Assembly (NCBI GenBank): GCA_959347315.1 | Contig: OY365807.1 | Location: 13,813,318 to 13,877,317, forward strand | Origin: Bimastos eiseni | Lineage: Eukaryota; Annelida; Clitellata; Crassiclitellata; Lumbricidae | Length of the DNA: 64,000 nucleotides | Direction: 5' to 3' | Part shown: piece by piece, positions 1-12,905 of the stretch | How the letters are laid out: each line of letters begins with the position of its first letter | How positions within the stretch are numbered: position 1 is the first letter of the stretch | The notes under the pieces: generated by a model | Database searches by the model: none | What the model saw: the letters and a program-made list of their open reading frames with translations, nothing else | Told to the model about the DNA's origin: nothing | Program-made: the position numbers and the translations under genes

Positions 1-23
1 GCGATGTAGTCAGGAGTGATAGG

Positions 24-290
24 AAGGTCCCTGTGGATTATGCGAAAAAGTTTCGTAAATTATGCGAAAATATGCAAAATTGCAATATCGATAACCTACG
101 GATCCTAGTCATCAATAATTGCGTCGTCTGGTCGGTAAACTGTGGCCTCTGTAGACTAATGCCTGGGCAGGTCAATTATAGTTGACACTAACCGAAATTT
201 CCTAACTTTATGCAATGATTTGGGAAAAGTTTACATTAAAAAATTTATGCGAAATTATGCGAAATCGCATAATCGCATAAACTACTGTGG
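24..290 (-). mobile_element. hAT-like MITE, diverged copy
   Basis: This stretch is the reverse complement of the better-preserved element at 37523-37815. Both share the ATGCGA/TTCGCATAA-rich ends, the central GTTGACACTAACCGAAATTTC block and the CGTCGTCTGGTCGGTAAACT block. The left end (GGTCCCTGTGGATTATGCG) matches the right terminus of the other copy. The right end has decayed, so no target duplication can be assigned. It has no coding capacity and must have been moved in trans. Confidence 0.7.
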
Positions 291-649
291 CGGACAGGCC
301 ACAAGGCTTGAATGAATGATTTATTTAAATAATCGGCTCGCCATAGCGTTATTTTACGTATATTTTTTTACAGTGTTGCGTATAGGAAGGAAGATCGATC
401 TGCGGTTTTTAATTGAGTGCATAGCTTGCAGACGCATGAATTGGCTTGAGTATAGCCTGACATGCGGTGCATCGCTATATATGTGGAGCAGTGGTTCGTA
501 CTGCTTCATGCGTAGAGTGGTTTTCGTACCGCTCCAGAGATCGTGTTGCCATAAAAATGCTACCTCTAGTGACAGCCGCTCTCGCGGTCAGGCCGGTGCT
601 GCTTTTCGCTGATCTGGTGGGGTGGGCCCCTCTGCCGTCGATCGCAAGA

Positions 650-3120
650 CGGGTCGTGCCCTGATCGTAGGAGTCAACAGGCTGACAGAGAAAGACCGAT
701 CGTGAGAAATGCTCACAGGTCTGGGTACCGTTCGAGAGTGCGTAAAGACCCGATCGAGAGAAATAAATGAATGAATGACAGTTCTGTTCGGAAATACGGT
801 GAAGATGGTGACCCCGTTGGTGGCCGTGAGTGATACAGACTGGGTGAGTCCCAAAAGGGACCGACGCATATATCGAGAGAGGCCGCGGCGGCCGACCGAG
901 AGATAGACTGGGAAAAATCCCCGACCGTGCAGCAGACCGTGGGAGTTCTGGTGGCCGAGAAATATTCTTGTCGGCTACCTAGATCGGTCATAGTTACTCC
1001 TCACAAATACCAACAGGTTGTCGGATACGTGACCCAGTCGGTTGCCGTGAGAAATAGAGATCGGGTAAAGCCTCGAGCAACCGAACGCTACATCAAGGCA
1101 GATTATGGCGACAGTTGAGACAATTTACGGGAGGAATTCCCCAGTGTACACGTTGGTTAAAAGACGGGGAGGGCGGCCCCGTGAAGCCGTTGGAAACAGA
1201 CTGAGAGCTACCGGAGAAGCCGTTGACAAATACTGGAAAACATGAATACATTCGATAAATACGGGGAGGGTGACCCCATTGGTGCGTTCGATACAGGGAA
1301 AGTTCCCTTTGGTGCCGAAAACCTGATCAATTGTGGACGTCTCTGCATATTCTTTTCTATTTACGGTTTTCCGTAAATATCTATACTTGGCTACCTAGCG
1401 TGGCCGTACTTCTCCTCCCGTTTACCAGCAATCTGTTGATTTGCGTGTCTGATCGCAATGTCTTAGGTCGCGGTTTCCCCGCGTATCTTTACTTGAGTTA
1501 CTAAACGTAATATCTGTACTTGCGGTGTCCCCACGGTATGTCTTCTTTATTGTCTTACGATCTTTCGGTAAATCTTCATGCTGGCTACTTATGTATGTCA
1601 CAGTTACTCCTCTCGTTTTCCAGAAATCTATTCACTTGTGTGTCTAGTTGCAATATCTTGGCTCGCGGTTTCCCCGCGAGGCGTCTATTAATTTCTTCTT
1701 GTAGAGCTAACTACACAATCTCTTTTCGAGGACTTCCTCGAAAGATCTGCCAGTGGTTCGTTCCAGTGTATAAGAGACAGAGTACAATTGCTTCAGAGAA
1801 AGTGATTATAATAATACAGGTCTGTGTGAAACATAGAGGTAACGTGGTGACACTTACCTCAGGTGCCTGTGAGAGAATCGAGTCTGAGAAACGAGAGTTG
1901 GTGCATTACCGTTGGTCAGAGCTCTAGGTGACGAGTATCTAGATGATCCTACCATGGGAGGAATAAACGCAGTCGATGAGAGTTACAGACATGTGAGTGT
2001 CTGGGTGATCGGATAATAAGGTATATGACAGATGCAAGCAGGCCGAGAAATATACTTGTTGGCTACCTAGTTCGGTCATAGCTACTACTACCAGTTTCCG
2101 CAGGTTGTCGGAGACATGAAATTTGGGTGGCCGCAAGAGATACAAACCGAGTAGATTCCCGCAGTAGCAGCCGTACAAACCGAGAGAGCTGCCGGTGGAG
2201 CGTTGGCACATACGGGGAAAGTTCCCCATTGGATACGTTCGATAGAAATATCGGGGAAATTCCTGAAAGACCCGCTGGAATTACACGTGGAGGGTGAACA
2301 CGTTAGAAGAGCACGTGACAAACAAGAGAAAACACTGGTGTCGATTTATACCTTCTAGTTACAAGTCAAGTGACTCTTCTTGATGGCTTTAGGGTCGTTC
2401 GATAGGTACTCTTGTTTGTTACCTATGTTGGTCATAGTTACTCCTCCCGGTTTCCCGAGTATCAGAATATATTACGGTGTCGGCGGACAATTACCAACGC
2501 AGAGGACGGTCAATCGTGTGCATAATAACTTATGCGTGTGAGGCCGGTATGCCGCACACGGAAATTGACCAAGAAGCACGTGAAAGTTTGGGCAGTCGAA
2601 AACCCAGGTTAGAGATAACAAGTAGACCAGTAAACAAAGAATTGACCGATGCGTAAATATTACTGTTGGCTACCTACGTTGGTCATAGATACTCCTCTCG
2701 TTTTACCGAAGTGTATCTACCTGCGTGTCTGATCGAAGTGATCGATACGAGTACGTTTGGGTAATTGGGTACCCAGGTGAATACATGGTTGTTTGTCGTC
2801 ACACACAGTTCTGAGAACTGACTAAAGTGCGAGGTCGGGCCCCCTCGTGCGTAGGTCGGATCGAAGATCTGTGTGCAGATAGCGAAGGTTATAGACAGAA
2901 GACCTTCACTATCAGTGTCCGTGAATACCATGCCAGTGTCCTTTTTATCGAAGCAGAATATATCAGTGTTGGTGGGTAACTGCTAACACAGAGGACGGGA
3001 ACTTAGTCCGTCAATTGTGCATGACAAAATATACGTGTGCGGCCGTTTATGCCATATACGTAAATAGACCGAGAGAGATACGTGTTGAGCAGAAGGCGTG
3101 ATAGATAGGTATCGGAGATG
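650..3120. repeat. Degenerate interspersed repeat field of unknown family
   Basis: No gene is supported here. A motif close to TTGGCTACCTA-TTGGTCATAGTTACTCCTC recurs at about 972, 1388, 1580, 2060, 2413 and 2667, usually followed by a CGTTTTACC-like stretch and TGCGTGTCTGATCGCAAT. A second block (AGAATATAT...GCAGAGGACGG...GTGCATAA...CGTGTG-GGCCG) occurs near 2460 and again near 2950. Spacing is irregular (190 to 480 bp) and copies have diverged. It could be an old satellite, intergenic spacer repeats or a collapsed transposon; the short ORFs look incidental. Confidence 0.6.
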
Positions 3121-3157
3121 ACATGACTAAGAGCTGTGCGACTTGTAGTGTCTAGGA

Positions 3158-3472
3158 CAGAGGTGTCAAACCTTTTTGTGTTGGCGGGCCAATAGTGGTA
3201 TATTCCAGCAATTGGCGGACCAGAGTGCTGAGGAAATTGAGGTAGGGATCTCAGAGTTCAATTAGACTTTAAAAACGTGATTCTGATATGCATTATCAAT
3301 TACAAAATCGCAAAAAACTCATAAACCGTTAAATGACTTACGTCTAATTTGTCATTTAACTGTTTTATGTTTTTAATCTCAATTGTGTTGTCTGTAGACA
3401 AGGATACGCGTGCCAGAAATATATCGTCGGTGGGCCAGAAATGGCCCGCGGGCCGGCTCTTTGACACCCCTG
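3158..3472. mobile_element. hAT-type MITE with intact 8-bp target duplication
   Basis: The 315-bp element starts CAGAGGTGTCAAA and ends with the complement of CAGGGGTGTCAAA, so the inverted ends match at 12 of 13 bases. It is flanked on both sides by the identical octamer GTCTAGGA (3150-3157 and 3473-3480). An 8-bp duplication with CAGNGGTG ends is the hAT signature. Subterminal GGCGGGCC/GGCCCG runs are present. There is no ORF, so it is non-autonomous. Confidence 0.9.
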
Positions 3473-3480
3473 GTCTAGGA

Positions 3481-5553
3481 CGACAGAGTTTTAAGAGTTG
3501 AGAACAGTAATGTTTAGGAGTACAAGACGCTGAATTTAGCTACCGATAATTGTATAGGCCGAAATGGCTTATGGACTTGTTTCAAATATGTCTGAACCTC
3601 GTAACTTAAGAGAACGTTTGGTGTCCCTATTTGGCGATAGTTTCAGAGTCACAAGATGCTGAACGGTACGACATCAGGTAGAGGAAAACGAGGCTAGTAG
3701 TTTGGAAGGTATGCCAGGTGAGGAAGACTCCTGCCGGTATGATTATGAACCCTGTTTTGAGTACGGCCATCCTCAGAACGTTGCCCATCCGGCGACCGCG
3801 GAATAGGCAGAGTCAGACCTCGTGACTAATTCAAACAGTGTTACCTTTCTTGGAGAAGAGGCCCATCTTTAATCTTTACTGGTGAGAGCGAACATCCTGG
3901 TAGATATAGAGAGTAACCATTTGGCATTGAGATTTGATAAGTAAGTGACTCGGGCGACTCCAGGCGTGTCAGCGAGCTGGGGTCGACACCGTCCGTTAGC
4001 ACTATTCAGGCGCTCGGGCGGCAGAACGCCACACTACGAGGCCCTAGATACAGGGTTGATAGTGAGGTTGTAGAGAAAGGATAGGTATATCTCAGAAGAA
4101 GGACAGTTAACAGTGATATTTCTAACATTGTCGAGTTTAACTCGGATAGTATTGAGTAGCTCGCTGAGTGAGGGTGCCGGCTTGACAGACTGGAGGAGCT
4201 GGATAGAGGACAGAGTTTCAGGATATTCCAGCTGTTTTTGCTTCCCTGTGCTTCACCAAGACTTTCACGTTTGAATTAGTCACTCTTCTGAAGGAGGGAG
4301 GGATCGCTGCTTGACTTGTTGTTTAATCAAGGCTTCTAAGGCGCTTAATTGAAGCATCAATGTTATAGTCTGATCTAATGGTCTATTGCAACATTCTCTA
4401 TCTGTCTGTGTGTTTGTCTCTATGTTCGTCTCTCTTTTACTTTCATTTCTTTTCAATGTCTCTGTCTGTTGTTCTTTCATGTAGCTGAGCTTTATGCTTT
4501 GTGCACAATCAAAAGCTATGTGACGTAAAGAGATCTGCTGCACAGGTTTGCTCTTATATATAAACCCACACGCACACACAAACACACTCACACACACAAG
4601 CACACACACAAACACACACTCACACACACAAACACACACACACACACCCATACCCACACACTCACACCCGCTTGCTTCGTTCGATCTTCGCAGTCTTCTC
4701 TCTTTCTCATCTACCGCATCACTCACTCGACCTCGTTCTCCTCCATCTCAAAGATGGAGCGACAGACGCAGCAACATTTAGAAGCAAATAAACACTTCCT
4801 CTTCCTCCTCCATCTTCTCTCCTTCTCCTCCTCTTACTAGTCTTTCCAGCGTAGTCTCAATCGCAGTCGTCGTCGTCGTCATCATTAGTCGTTGATTCGG
4901 ACATCAAGCCACGACTCCCACCGTCCGTCCGTCCGACCGTCCGTCCATCCGTTGGTCAGTCCATCAATCAGTCTGTCCAGTCCTTCGATGGACCTACTCA
5001 CCATCTCTCCACCCTTCCATCCGTTCTTCCATCCGTCATGCGCAGGTCATTTGTGACCTAATAATAGCAGCGGTGATGTGTTAGCGGTCGTCGTCATGAA
5101 TCGCCGCCAGGTGGCAGCAGCAGAGCAGTGGCGTCGCGGAGGGGAGCCAGAGCAGGCAAAGGAGGAACGGACGCCAATTAAACCACTTCCGTTCGTCCGA
5201 TTAAGACGATCGCATTAATCTCTGGCGGCCGACGACGACGACGGCGCCATTGATATAGCGCCCGCAATGAGACCAGCGATCGTATTTCAATCGACGACCG
5301 TTTGGCGGCGCCACTCGTGCTGCACTCTTGCGGCTGCTGCTGCGGAAGCGGAAGATGGACTGCGCCGTATAACCAACAGTTGGCTGTTTCTTGCACAGGA
5401 CGCCGACAGAAGCGGTCGAAGCGATGTTGTAGGACTGAAAGAACGGATGTTCAGCTGTGTTTGAGTGGACGATCGAGGACTTGGAACGGGGAGATCGAGG
5501 CCTTGGAAGGGGAACGTACAAGGACTTCCATCCATCGATGTGGGTGATCTGAT
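3481..5553. other. Intergenic and probable 5' flank of the lectin-receptor gene
   Basis: No exon can be supported. It holds an interrupted (CA)n tract at 4562-4669, CCGT/CCAT-rich stretches at 4920-5035 and a GC-rich block with CAG and CGA runs at 5070-5460 that may be promoter or 5' leader for the signal-peptide exon at 5554. A four-codon upstream ORF (ATG at 5538, TGA at 5550-5552) ends just before the proposed start. No TATA box was recognised with confidence. Confidence 0.4.
4562..4669 (+). repeat. Interrupted (CA)n microsatellite
   Basis: Runs of ACACAC are broken by AAACAC and CTCACAC. The overlapping ORFs on both strands are low-complexity artefacts. Confidence 0.9.
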
Positions 5554-5644
5554 ATGGCTGTTTCGATGGTCGTTAAGGACGCTGCAGCGGCGGCATGTCG
5601 ACTACTCGTTGTTCTGTTCGTCATCCTACCTGTCTACAGTCACG
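5554..5644 (+). CDS. Lectin-receptor exon 1: start codon and signal peptide
   Basis: ATG at 5554 is preceded by an in-frame TGA at 5545-5547. The 30 codons encode a charged start, an alanine patch, a hydrophobic core (LLVVLFVILP) and a small-residue cleavage region ending VYSH. A GT donor (GTTAGC) follows at 5645, leaving phase 1, which matches an acceptor at 11444. The exon is too short to stand out as an ORF. Evidence is composition, the upstream stop and phase agreement; an additional small exon before 11444 cannot be excluded. Confidence 0.55.
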
Positions 5645-6480
5645 GTTAGCAGTCTCACCAGTTTGACAGATGTAAGGCTCTGGCCGAACACCGTCTGGTA
5701 TACGTTGCACGATGCTACCCTCTTCTCTAATCTACTGTGCCTTGCTGTCGTCTGGTTCAATCTCGATTTATCAAATCTGATTTCATGTTTATAATGATCT
5801 ATACCACTCTGCTCTAATCATGTGTACTGCTCTAATCTACTCGTTTATGCTCTAATATACTCTAAGTTAGCCAATTTTATTAATGCATAGCGTCCTTTTT
5901 TAAGAACACCACACTTTTCACAATATCAGAATGGAATTTACCTGTGCCCTGGGATGCATTGCGTCCTTTTTTAAGGACACTTTTATTTTTCATTTTTGTT
6001 CACGAAAATTTTTTTAGCACTTGATCACGTATTTTTTGATCTGAAGACATATGATAATAAATAGCACCGTAGAAAAATTCATGCATTAATGGGCTAATCT
6101 ATTCACTCCATTTTACTTTGCGCTACTCTAATCTGCTCTCTTCTGTTCTATTTCGTTCTAATTTACTCTATTATACCTCAGGCTTCTCTAATCTACTATA
6201 CTCTGCTATGCTCTAATCTGCTCTAATCTTCTGTAATTCAGTACAATCTACACTAGTCTGCTCTTTTCCCTTTGCCATACTCTGGTCTGATATGCTCTGC
6301 TACGCTGTATTCTGCCCTATCAGATCTCCTCCATTCTTCCCTGCTCTCCCTTTCTTACCTCTGTTCTCCATTTCTTCCCTCTGTTCTTCCTTTTTCCCTC
6401 TGCATATCCTGTTCTGCTAAGCTCTACCTTATCTGCGCGATCCTGCTTTGCATATTCTGGTCTGTTTGTGCATGTATATA
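5645..6480 (+). repeat. Degenerate CTCTAATCTAC-type repeat in intron 1
   Basis: Variants of GCTCTAATCTACT recur between about 5725 and 5865 and again between 6120 and 6330. Embedded is a pair of direct repeats, ATGCAT-GCGTCCTTTTTTAAG-ACAC, near 5883 and 5953, each with a GTCC...GGAC-like dyad. No coding content. Confidence 0.5.
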
Positions 6481-6554
6481 ATTATGTATGCATGTATGTG
6501 TGTATGTATGTATGTATTTATGTATGTGCTTCCAAGTAACTATTAATATTTTAT

Positions 6555-6555
<1 letters not shown>

Positions 6556-6590
<35 letters not shown>
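6556..6590. repeat. (AT)n microsatellite
   Basis: An uninterrupted AT run follows a TATG-rich segment (6480-6530). A second, longer (AT)n cluster lies at 8165-8355 in the same intron. Confidence 0.9.
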
Positions 6591-6595
<5 letters not shown>

Positions 6596-8252
6596 ACAGG
6601 CCCTGAAATCTGCCGTTTGCCTCCATAATTTTTTATGTCAGAAATTCGTGGGCTTTTTCCTCCCTTCAATCAACGCCTCCAGTCTTCCTATAATCGGTAA
6701 TAATCCTTAGGGATATCTAGCGCCATCATAAAAGAGATCAGGATTATTGCCAATTCTTCATCTGTGTGTGTGTTTCGCTTGCCGACAAGCGTCTAATATG
6801 AGGCTCAGGTAAATTGCGTGACGCCAATTCAGGCAATTATGACCGGTTTGACGTGCTTCCATCCAATTAATCTTCTTCTATCCCGGTCGAATAGAATGCG
6901 CAATTCTACTAAAGTATCTACGGCCGCGTCGACCAATTCTGCTTACCGACATGACGAATACGTTGCTTGCGTGTCGCTCAGCCGAACCCATCTTCATATT
7001 TTAATAACCTTAATCATGCGCATGAATACACCGATATATGGCTCATGTGCGCAACGTTCATGTGTCCATCCGCCAGGACAAGAGAGAGTCCACGACTCCA
7101 CGTGCCACGCAAAAATTGGCAGCCGTGTCCGTTTATTGATAGGCTACCTGCCTGTCAGGTAATATGCACCTGAAAATCTAATTAGGCCCAGGTTTCCGTC
7201 ACGCGGAGGTGTGCTGTTCTCGAAAATTAATCAGTTCTGATGAAGCGAAATCTTCGTCGACTCTACTCAATTGCCCTAGCAACAGCAGGGCAGGTGCTAT
7301 TCGGCCTCGTCAACGACCACGAAAAAGAAGAAGAAGAAGAACTGATCCTGTCGTTATACAGTCCATGCGTAACGGTCAATGGATGTGACAACAAATAAGA
7401 GTATCAATTAGTGTAGCAAATGCTGAAACCGATACACCTCAGCTCAGACTGAAGGCGTCCACTAAGCCCAATGGTTGTTAAGGGTCGGTCGCTCTTCCGA
7501 CGCCACACGATTCTGAATACGATCGCATTGCTTTGGTACGTAGATTCGAAACGGTGTAACTATGGGCAATTCTTATGATCTCTGTTTATAATGAGTTAGG
7601 GCAGAGTGTACCAATGGTTCGGCGTCCTCTGTAAACCGAAATCGGGTCAACTTCTGAAGTTGTTTTTCAACCAGTAATGGCGACTGATGGACGAGAAAGG
7701 CTGCATGGAACGGATGGAACGGGTGAACAGAAGCGTTTTAGTTTTCACCGCTGATTCTGTAAAGAGAAAAGATGAAAACATGTTTATGGCTAAAAGCTGA
7801 CAACTGATATAGACATTAGACATGCACGTTAGTTTTGACATACAGATATACATTGACATCATTATTATCAATATATTATATTGATAATAATGATGTGCTT
7901 GGTGTCACGACTGCAGTTGAGTTCAAGGCACGATACACGTCAATCCATCAATTTACTTTACATGCACCGCTTTTGATGACATTACATCGTATGCGACTAA
8001 TCTTCTTGGTAATAATTACAATCGCATTGCAATGCGTCGTGAATAAGCAAGTGCCAAACTGTGCTTAGAGTTGCGCATTAGTGTTTGGAATTTGCGATCA
8101 TTATCACACCACACTTCGCCATAATACACTGCATTACGTTACATCGTATGGCGTACAGTGCATGTTTAATATATATTTATATATATAATATATGTATAAT
8201 ATATATATGTATAATATCAATCGATTCTGTATAGACGTACAATGTGCATGTA

Positions 8253-8298
<46 letters not shown>

Positions 8299-8325
8299 CA
8301 ACTGTGATATACGATTTTTCATATA

Positions 8326-8356
<31 letters not shown>

Positions 8357-9028
8357 ATGTCAATCGATTCTGTATATTTGGTGTGCTATTTGGTCTGTAT
8401 ATCTTGTATATCCATATATTTAGAGAATGTTAAACGACCAGGATCTGTCTATTGATCTTAATCGTCAACAACCAAAGCGCAAAGGTTTATACAGATCAGC
8501 AAAGGTTATGACCCAGCGCACGCAAATCTATCCGCACGCCCCGATTGGCACTGAGGTCGATTGCATTGGACTATTTTAGTCTGTATACTAAGAGAGCCTC
8601 AATACTCATCAATGATTGACTCGCTCTTATTTATCTTATTACTTTTATTTGGAGAGTGGAGACAACAGACATAATTGCTGAATGCTAGACGCCAGATAAT
8701 TATAATTATCTTCTTTATGCCTACCTAACCTCAGAAATTTACGTTGAGAGTTGATTTAAATAAAGCTGGTCCAGGAAGTCAATTATCCATTGATATCAAG
8801 ATTTGCCTGTTGTTCACTCTTATCCAGCTCCGCCTTTTATGCAACTAACGCAAATTACACCTTAGTTTTCAAGGTAATTAATTTACTATCACCAGGTCGA
8901 CCGTTATTTTTTCGGGATCTACTCATGAGGAACAGCGGCATCATCTTAAATCTAGTCTAAAAGCTATACTGTTTTAAATTGAAGACTGCCCCATTTGCAG
9001 AACTAGAACATTGCTGTTGAAGGCGTTG

Positions 9029-9090
<62 letters not shown>

Positions 9091-9326
9091 ATTATTATTA
9101 TTGGTAACAACTACTATAATTAAAATAGCAATTATTATACAAATTATTATTATTATTACTATTTTCGTTTTTATTATTGATGTTGTTGTTTGAATTATTA
9201 TTATTATAATTACTATTATTATTACTTTATTATTATTTTTTAGATTATTTTTTACCATCATCATCATCGTCATCGTCGTCGTCGTCTCCTTCATCATCAG
9301 CATCATCATCATCATCATCATCATCC

Positions 9327-9362
<36 letters not shown>
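9029..9362. repeat. (TTA)n and (ATC)n microsatellite block
   Basis: TTATTA runs at 9029-9095 grade through mixed A/T trinucleotides into (ATC)n at 9255-9361. The long Leu, Ile, Asn or Met ORFs across it are artefacts. It lies in intron 1 of the lectin-receptor gene. Confidence 0.9.
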
Positions 9363-11443
9363 GCCATCAAATCAACAATATAGAGTTATCGTTGTGCCTC
9401 TTTATTTCACGCTGCAATAATCAAAAAAGGTGTCGAAATTTGTTAGAATAAGAGTCTACAATGATTTATATTTCTGGCTTTGTTGGGACTTATCAAGTTT
9501 CCAGGCATCGTTAATTTAGGTCAGCGAACAAGGACAACTAATTCAATCTTAGGATGCCTGATTTTTGGACGATGTCTATAGTTGCACCAACATTGACCTG
9601 AGTGGCTGAAACAATTAATTAACTGTCAGATTAATGACTTCTAAGGCGCCGACATTTCAAGCACGAGGCATCAGGTGATGACGCACTTAAACCTAATTGA
9701 AGGTACCACCAGACGACTCAGACAGGCCGAGAGACAGTCAGAGACAAAGACAGAGATTGACAGACGGACAGGCAAAGACATTACTTACAGAGGTGACTGC
9801 TGAACGCTGATGAACTGGACAGTCAAATGGAGAAGCAAAAACTCAAGGAGATGAACAGATGACAGAAAAGCGAACAGCAGACAGAGACAAGAAGACAGAT
9901 AGGCAGATAGATGGACAGAAAGATAGGCAGATGCAGACACACATCAAGGCAGACAGAAGGACACCCGACAGAACTTAATAGGCTTCATATCTTTAATTAT
10001 TGCTAGAATCTCTATCTAGATATTTAAAAAATCAATCAAACTCAAACTGTTTAGATTGTGACTATTATAAAGAATCCTGTTATAAATAGCATAACTGGGA
10101 TTCTAGTGATATAGTTGTCATGCATGGCCGATTTAGTAACTCAGAGAACCCATGCGTGGACCCAATGTCGGTGCTGAGCATGGAATAATGGCATGTCGAG
10201 GGAGCGTGCCTATCAAATTGTAGTAAAGCAGGGTTGATGCGACGAGGCATATGATCTCATTAATAGCGAGTTTCAACGCTTAATATTTGGTGCTATATCT
10301 TAGGTTGTCAAAACGTTTGCTGAAGTATATCGACAAAACCCATGCAGTTACAAGTATATCTGCCTTCAATAATATAATGCACTCAAACACGGCGCTGAAG
10401 CATGCACACACACCAACCCACACACAGAGAGAGAGAGAGAGACAGAGAGAGAGAGAGACCGATCTTGAAATTGATTTGTTTTGACTTTGATTGACCTTGA
10501 CTGATTGATTGATGTCTCAAAATAAAAATGGTTTTGATTTGATTAGCGCCGGAAAGCAATGAGCTACTAGGCATGATGTTCGTTTACAAATATTAAAACG
10601 AAAACTTGAATTCAATGCACGAATCACTCCGGAATTATAAAGTGACGTAGACATAAATTTATTAAACAGGTCTATATTGACAGAAAGAAGTTGAGTCACA
10701 AGCCACTCAGCAGTTGATTGTTCACGGATATATGATATTTCAAATTTGCAATTTTCTTAGTGCAGCATTCTCGCTTAAACAACGGTTCTTTCTTATAAAC
10801 AGATCAATCAATCAAACAATCAATATATTTTATTGTAACCAACCAGATTAACACCAGTAAGATAATTCGTTAAAGGTTCCGGTGACATTGGTAACAATTG
10901 GGGGACCCTGAAGAGATCTAGATCCCTCTAGTTAGGGTCACATATAAAGTACTTACTAATTATACAATAAAAATATGTATCTGTTGCACTAAATTCTGTA
11001 TTTAACCTCCTGCAGTCCGACTCCGCGTTTTTGGTCTACTGTTTAACCCTATAACATGAGTGCACGCTTACTAAATTTTATGAGAAACCTATACAGATCG
11101 TCGTTACAGAATTAATCATGCGAATCATGTTATTATTTGGTAATTATGTAATTATACACATAGTAGTTTAATATTGATGGTTGCTTATAATAAAGAACAC
11201 TATTTAGTAATACTATTGAAAAGATTACGCAAGTCCATACTAAGCTCATAAACCACATATACACATTTTATTCTTCCCATGTATAATGAGCCGATCAACG
11301 TCTTGAGTGGTTTCTTGAAGGAAGCTGCCAAATGTTAGACAAGCACGTGTGCATACTATGTATGTATATATATATATATACTATATATACTCCCTTAGTA
11401 AGCATGTGATATCACTTAAATTAAGTCTTGCAGGACGATGCAG

Positions 11444-11770
11444 ATGAAAGCGGAACTGCGTTCGATTGTCTTTGTTCAACAGAGCATAGCGACGAATACT
11501 GCGACACGGAAGTGTTCCGCGCCGAGTGTTCGGAGGGTGAGGTGATCATACTCGACAAGGCTCTCTACGGTCGAATGAAGATCGGACGATGCGTGGAGTT
11601 GGACATGGGTCACATCGGTTGTTCGGCCGACGTCCTACGCATGGCCGATAGAAGATGCTCCGGGAAGCGCATGTGTGAACTTCGAGTGCCCGACGCCGAG
11701 TTCGAAACGACCCAACCATGCCTCAAAGAACTCAAAACGTACATGGAAGCCAGCTACACGTGCGTCAAAG
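11444..11770 (+). CDS. Lectin-receptor exon 2: SUEL-type galactose-binding lectin domain
   Basis: The reading frame encodes a SUEL/Gal_Lectin domain: FRAECSEGEVI, then YGR, then a Cys-spaced core with DVLRMADRRCSGKRMC and a terminal YMEASYTCVK. These match the family pattern of a YGR motif, a C-x-G-K/R-x-x-C turn and a closing Y-x-C. The donor AAAG|GTATTA lies at 11771. Two acceptors are possible, TTGCAG ending at 11433 (phase 0) and GATGCAG ending at 11443 (phase 1); the second agrees with exon 1. An open frame continues past the donor but leaves the domain. Confidence 0.85.
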
Positions 11771-12829
11771 GTATTAGAGTAACCTTTTTATCCTGCAGTG
11801 TTGTGGTGGAATGGCCAAAAGGCTCATTAAAAGATTTATGTAGTTTAACGATTTCATACAGAGGTTTCAAGAGCTGATCCGCATAATTTAAGGTAAACTT
11901 TTGCAAAAATAATTCCTGTAGGGCTAAATAATACTCGTACGTAACGGCGCACAGGAAAACACCTACTAGCGCTCCCGGGCCGAACTATCCGCTGTCGCTT
12001 TTGAGGTCGGAATATGTTTGTCCCCGGTTAACGCGCTCTTGCGCGAGGTCGTGAGATTGTTCCATTAGTGGAAGATAAGAAGCTGCTTGAAAAACCTTGG
12101 AACAGCATGTTAAAACTATGTTAAATTGCGAAAGCTTTATGAGCCCACCAATGCTGTGTGAGAGACAACCCTTTTCATGGCTGATAAGGTTGGGTCTCAA
12201 GCACGTGAGAAAGGTTGTGTGATGCATTTGGGAAGGACATAATAAGAAAGGGAGTTTTGCCGTTCAACAGACCTGTCATGGTGTCACTTCGGTCAAATGT
12301 GACTTAAACGATAGAGTGAAACTCGATGGGCACATTATTCGTTACTGAAATTTGGGGACATCGGCGGTTATAGGTATGAATGAGGCAGCACGACGGGCAT
12401 TTGTTACCAGTCAGCGTTTCATGATTCAGACTGTGAGAGTTCAAACAGAGGACGAGATGAAAAGAGTAATTATATAAAATCAAAAGAAAAAGAAAAATCT
12501 CGTAGTCCAGATGTGATTATCTAGGAGTTGATGTGGTCGATATATGCACTTATTTGCTTAGCAAAGAAGCATCAACACATGTGGCTATATGAGAAGCCAA
12601 GCTATGATCCAATCAACACTGAATTGCAAATAAACTATTTGTTAAGTACGCGCAATAGTTTAAAAGAATGTTTTCTTTTTTTTAAATCTCTTAACTTAGT
12701 GCTTGACTAAAGATCAGGAGAGTGAACATGTTATTCAAAACCCGATCGATTGACATCTCGGATTTCGTCAACATTTTGCAACACTATCTCGATTGCTCTC
12801 TATAGTTCCCTCTCCATCTCTGCTCCTCT

Positions 12830-12830
12830 C

Positions 12831-12879
<49 letters not shown>

Positions 12880-12905
12880 CACTCTCCCTCTCTCTGTCTC
12901 TTTCT
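12830..12905 (+). repeat. (CT)n microsatellite
   Basis: An uninterrupted CTCTCT run upstream of exon 3. The surrounding 12780-13080 is pyrimidine-rich, which may strengthen the acceptor of exon 3. Confidence 0.85.

Noticed and set aside
4280..4726. 148-residue - strand ORF
   Set aside because: Its core is a Cys/Val run from the (CA)n tract and the rest has no domain or splice support.
8974..9324. Poly-Asn/poly-Met and poly-Leu ORFs
   Set aside because: Trinucleotide repeat translations. The short unique end (DNAFNSNV) faintly resembles the retrotransposon C-terminus but is too short to call.
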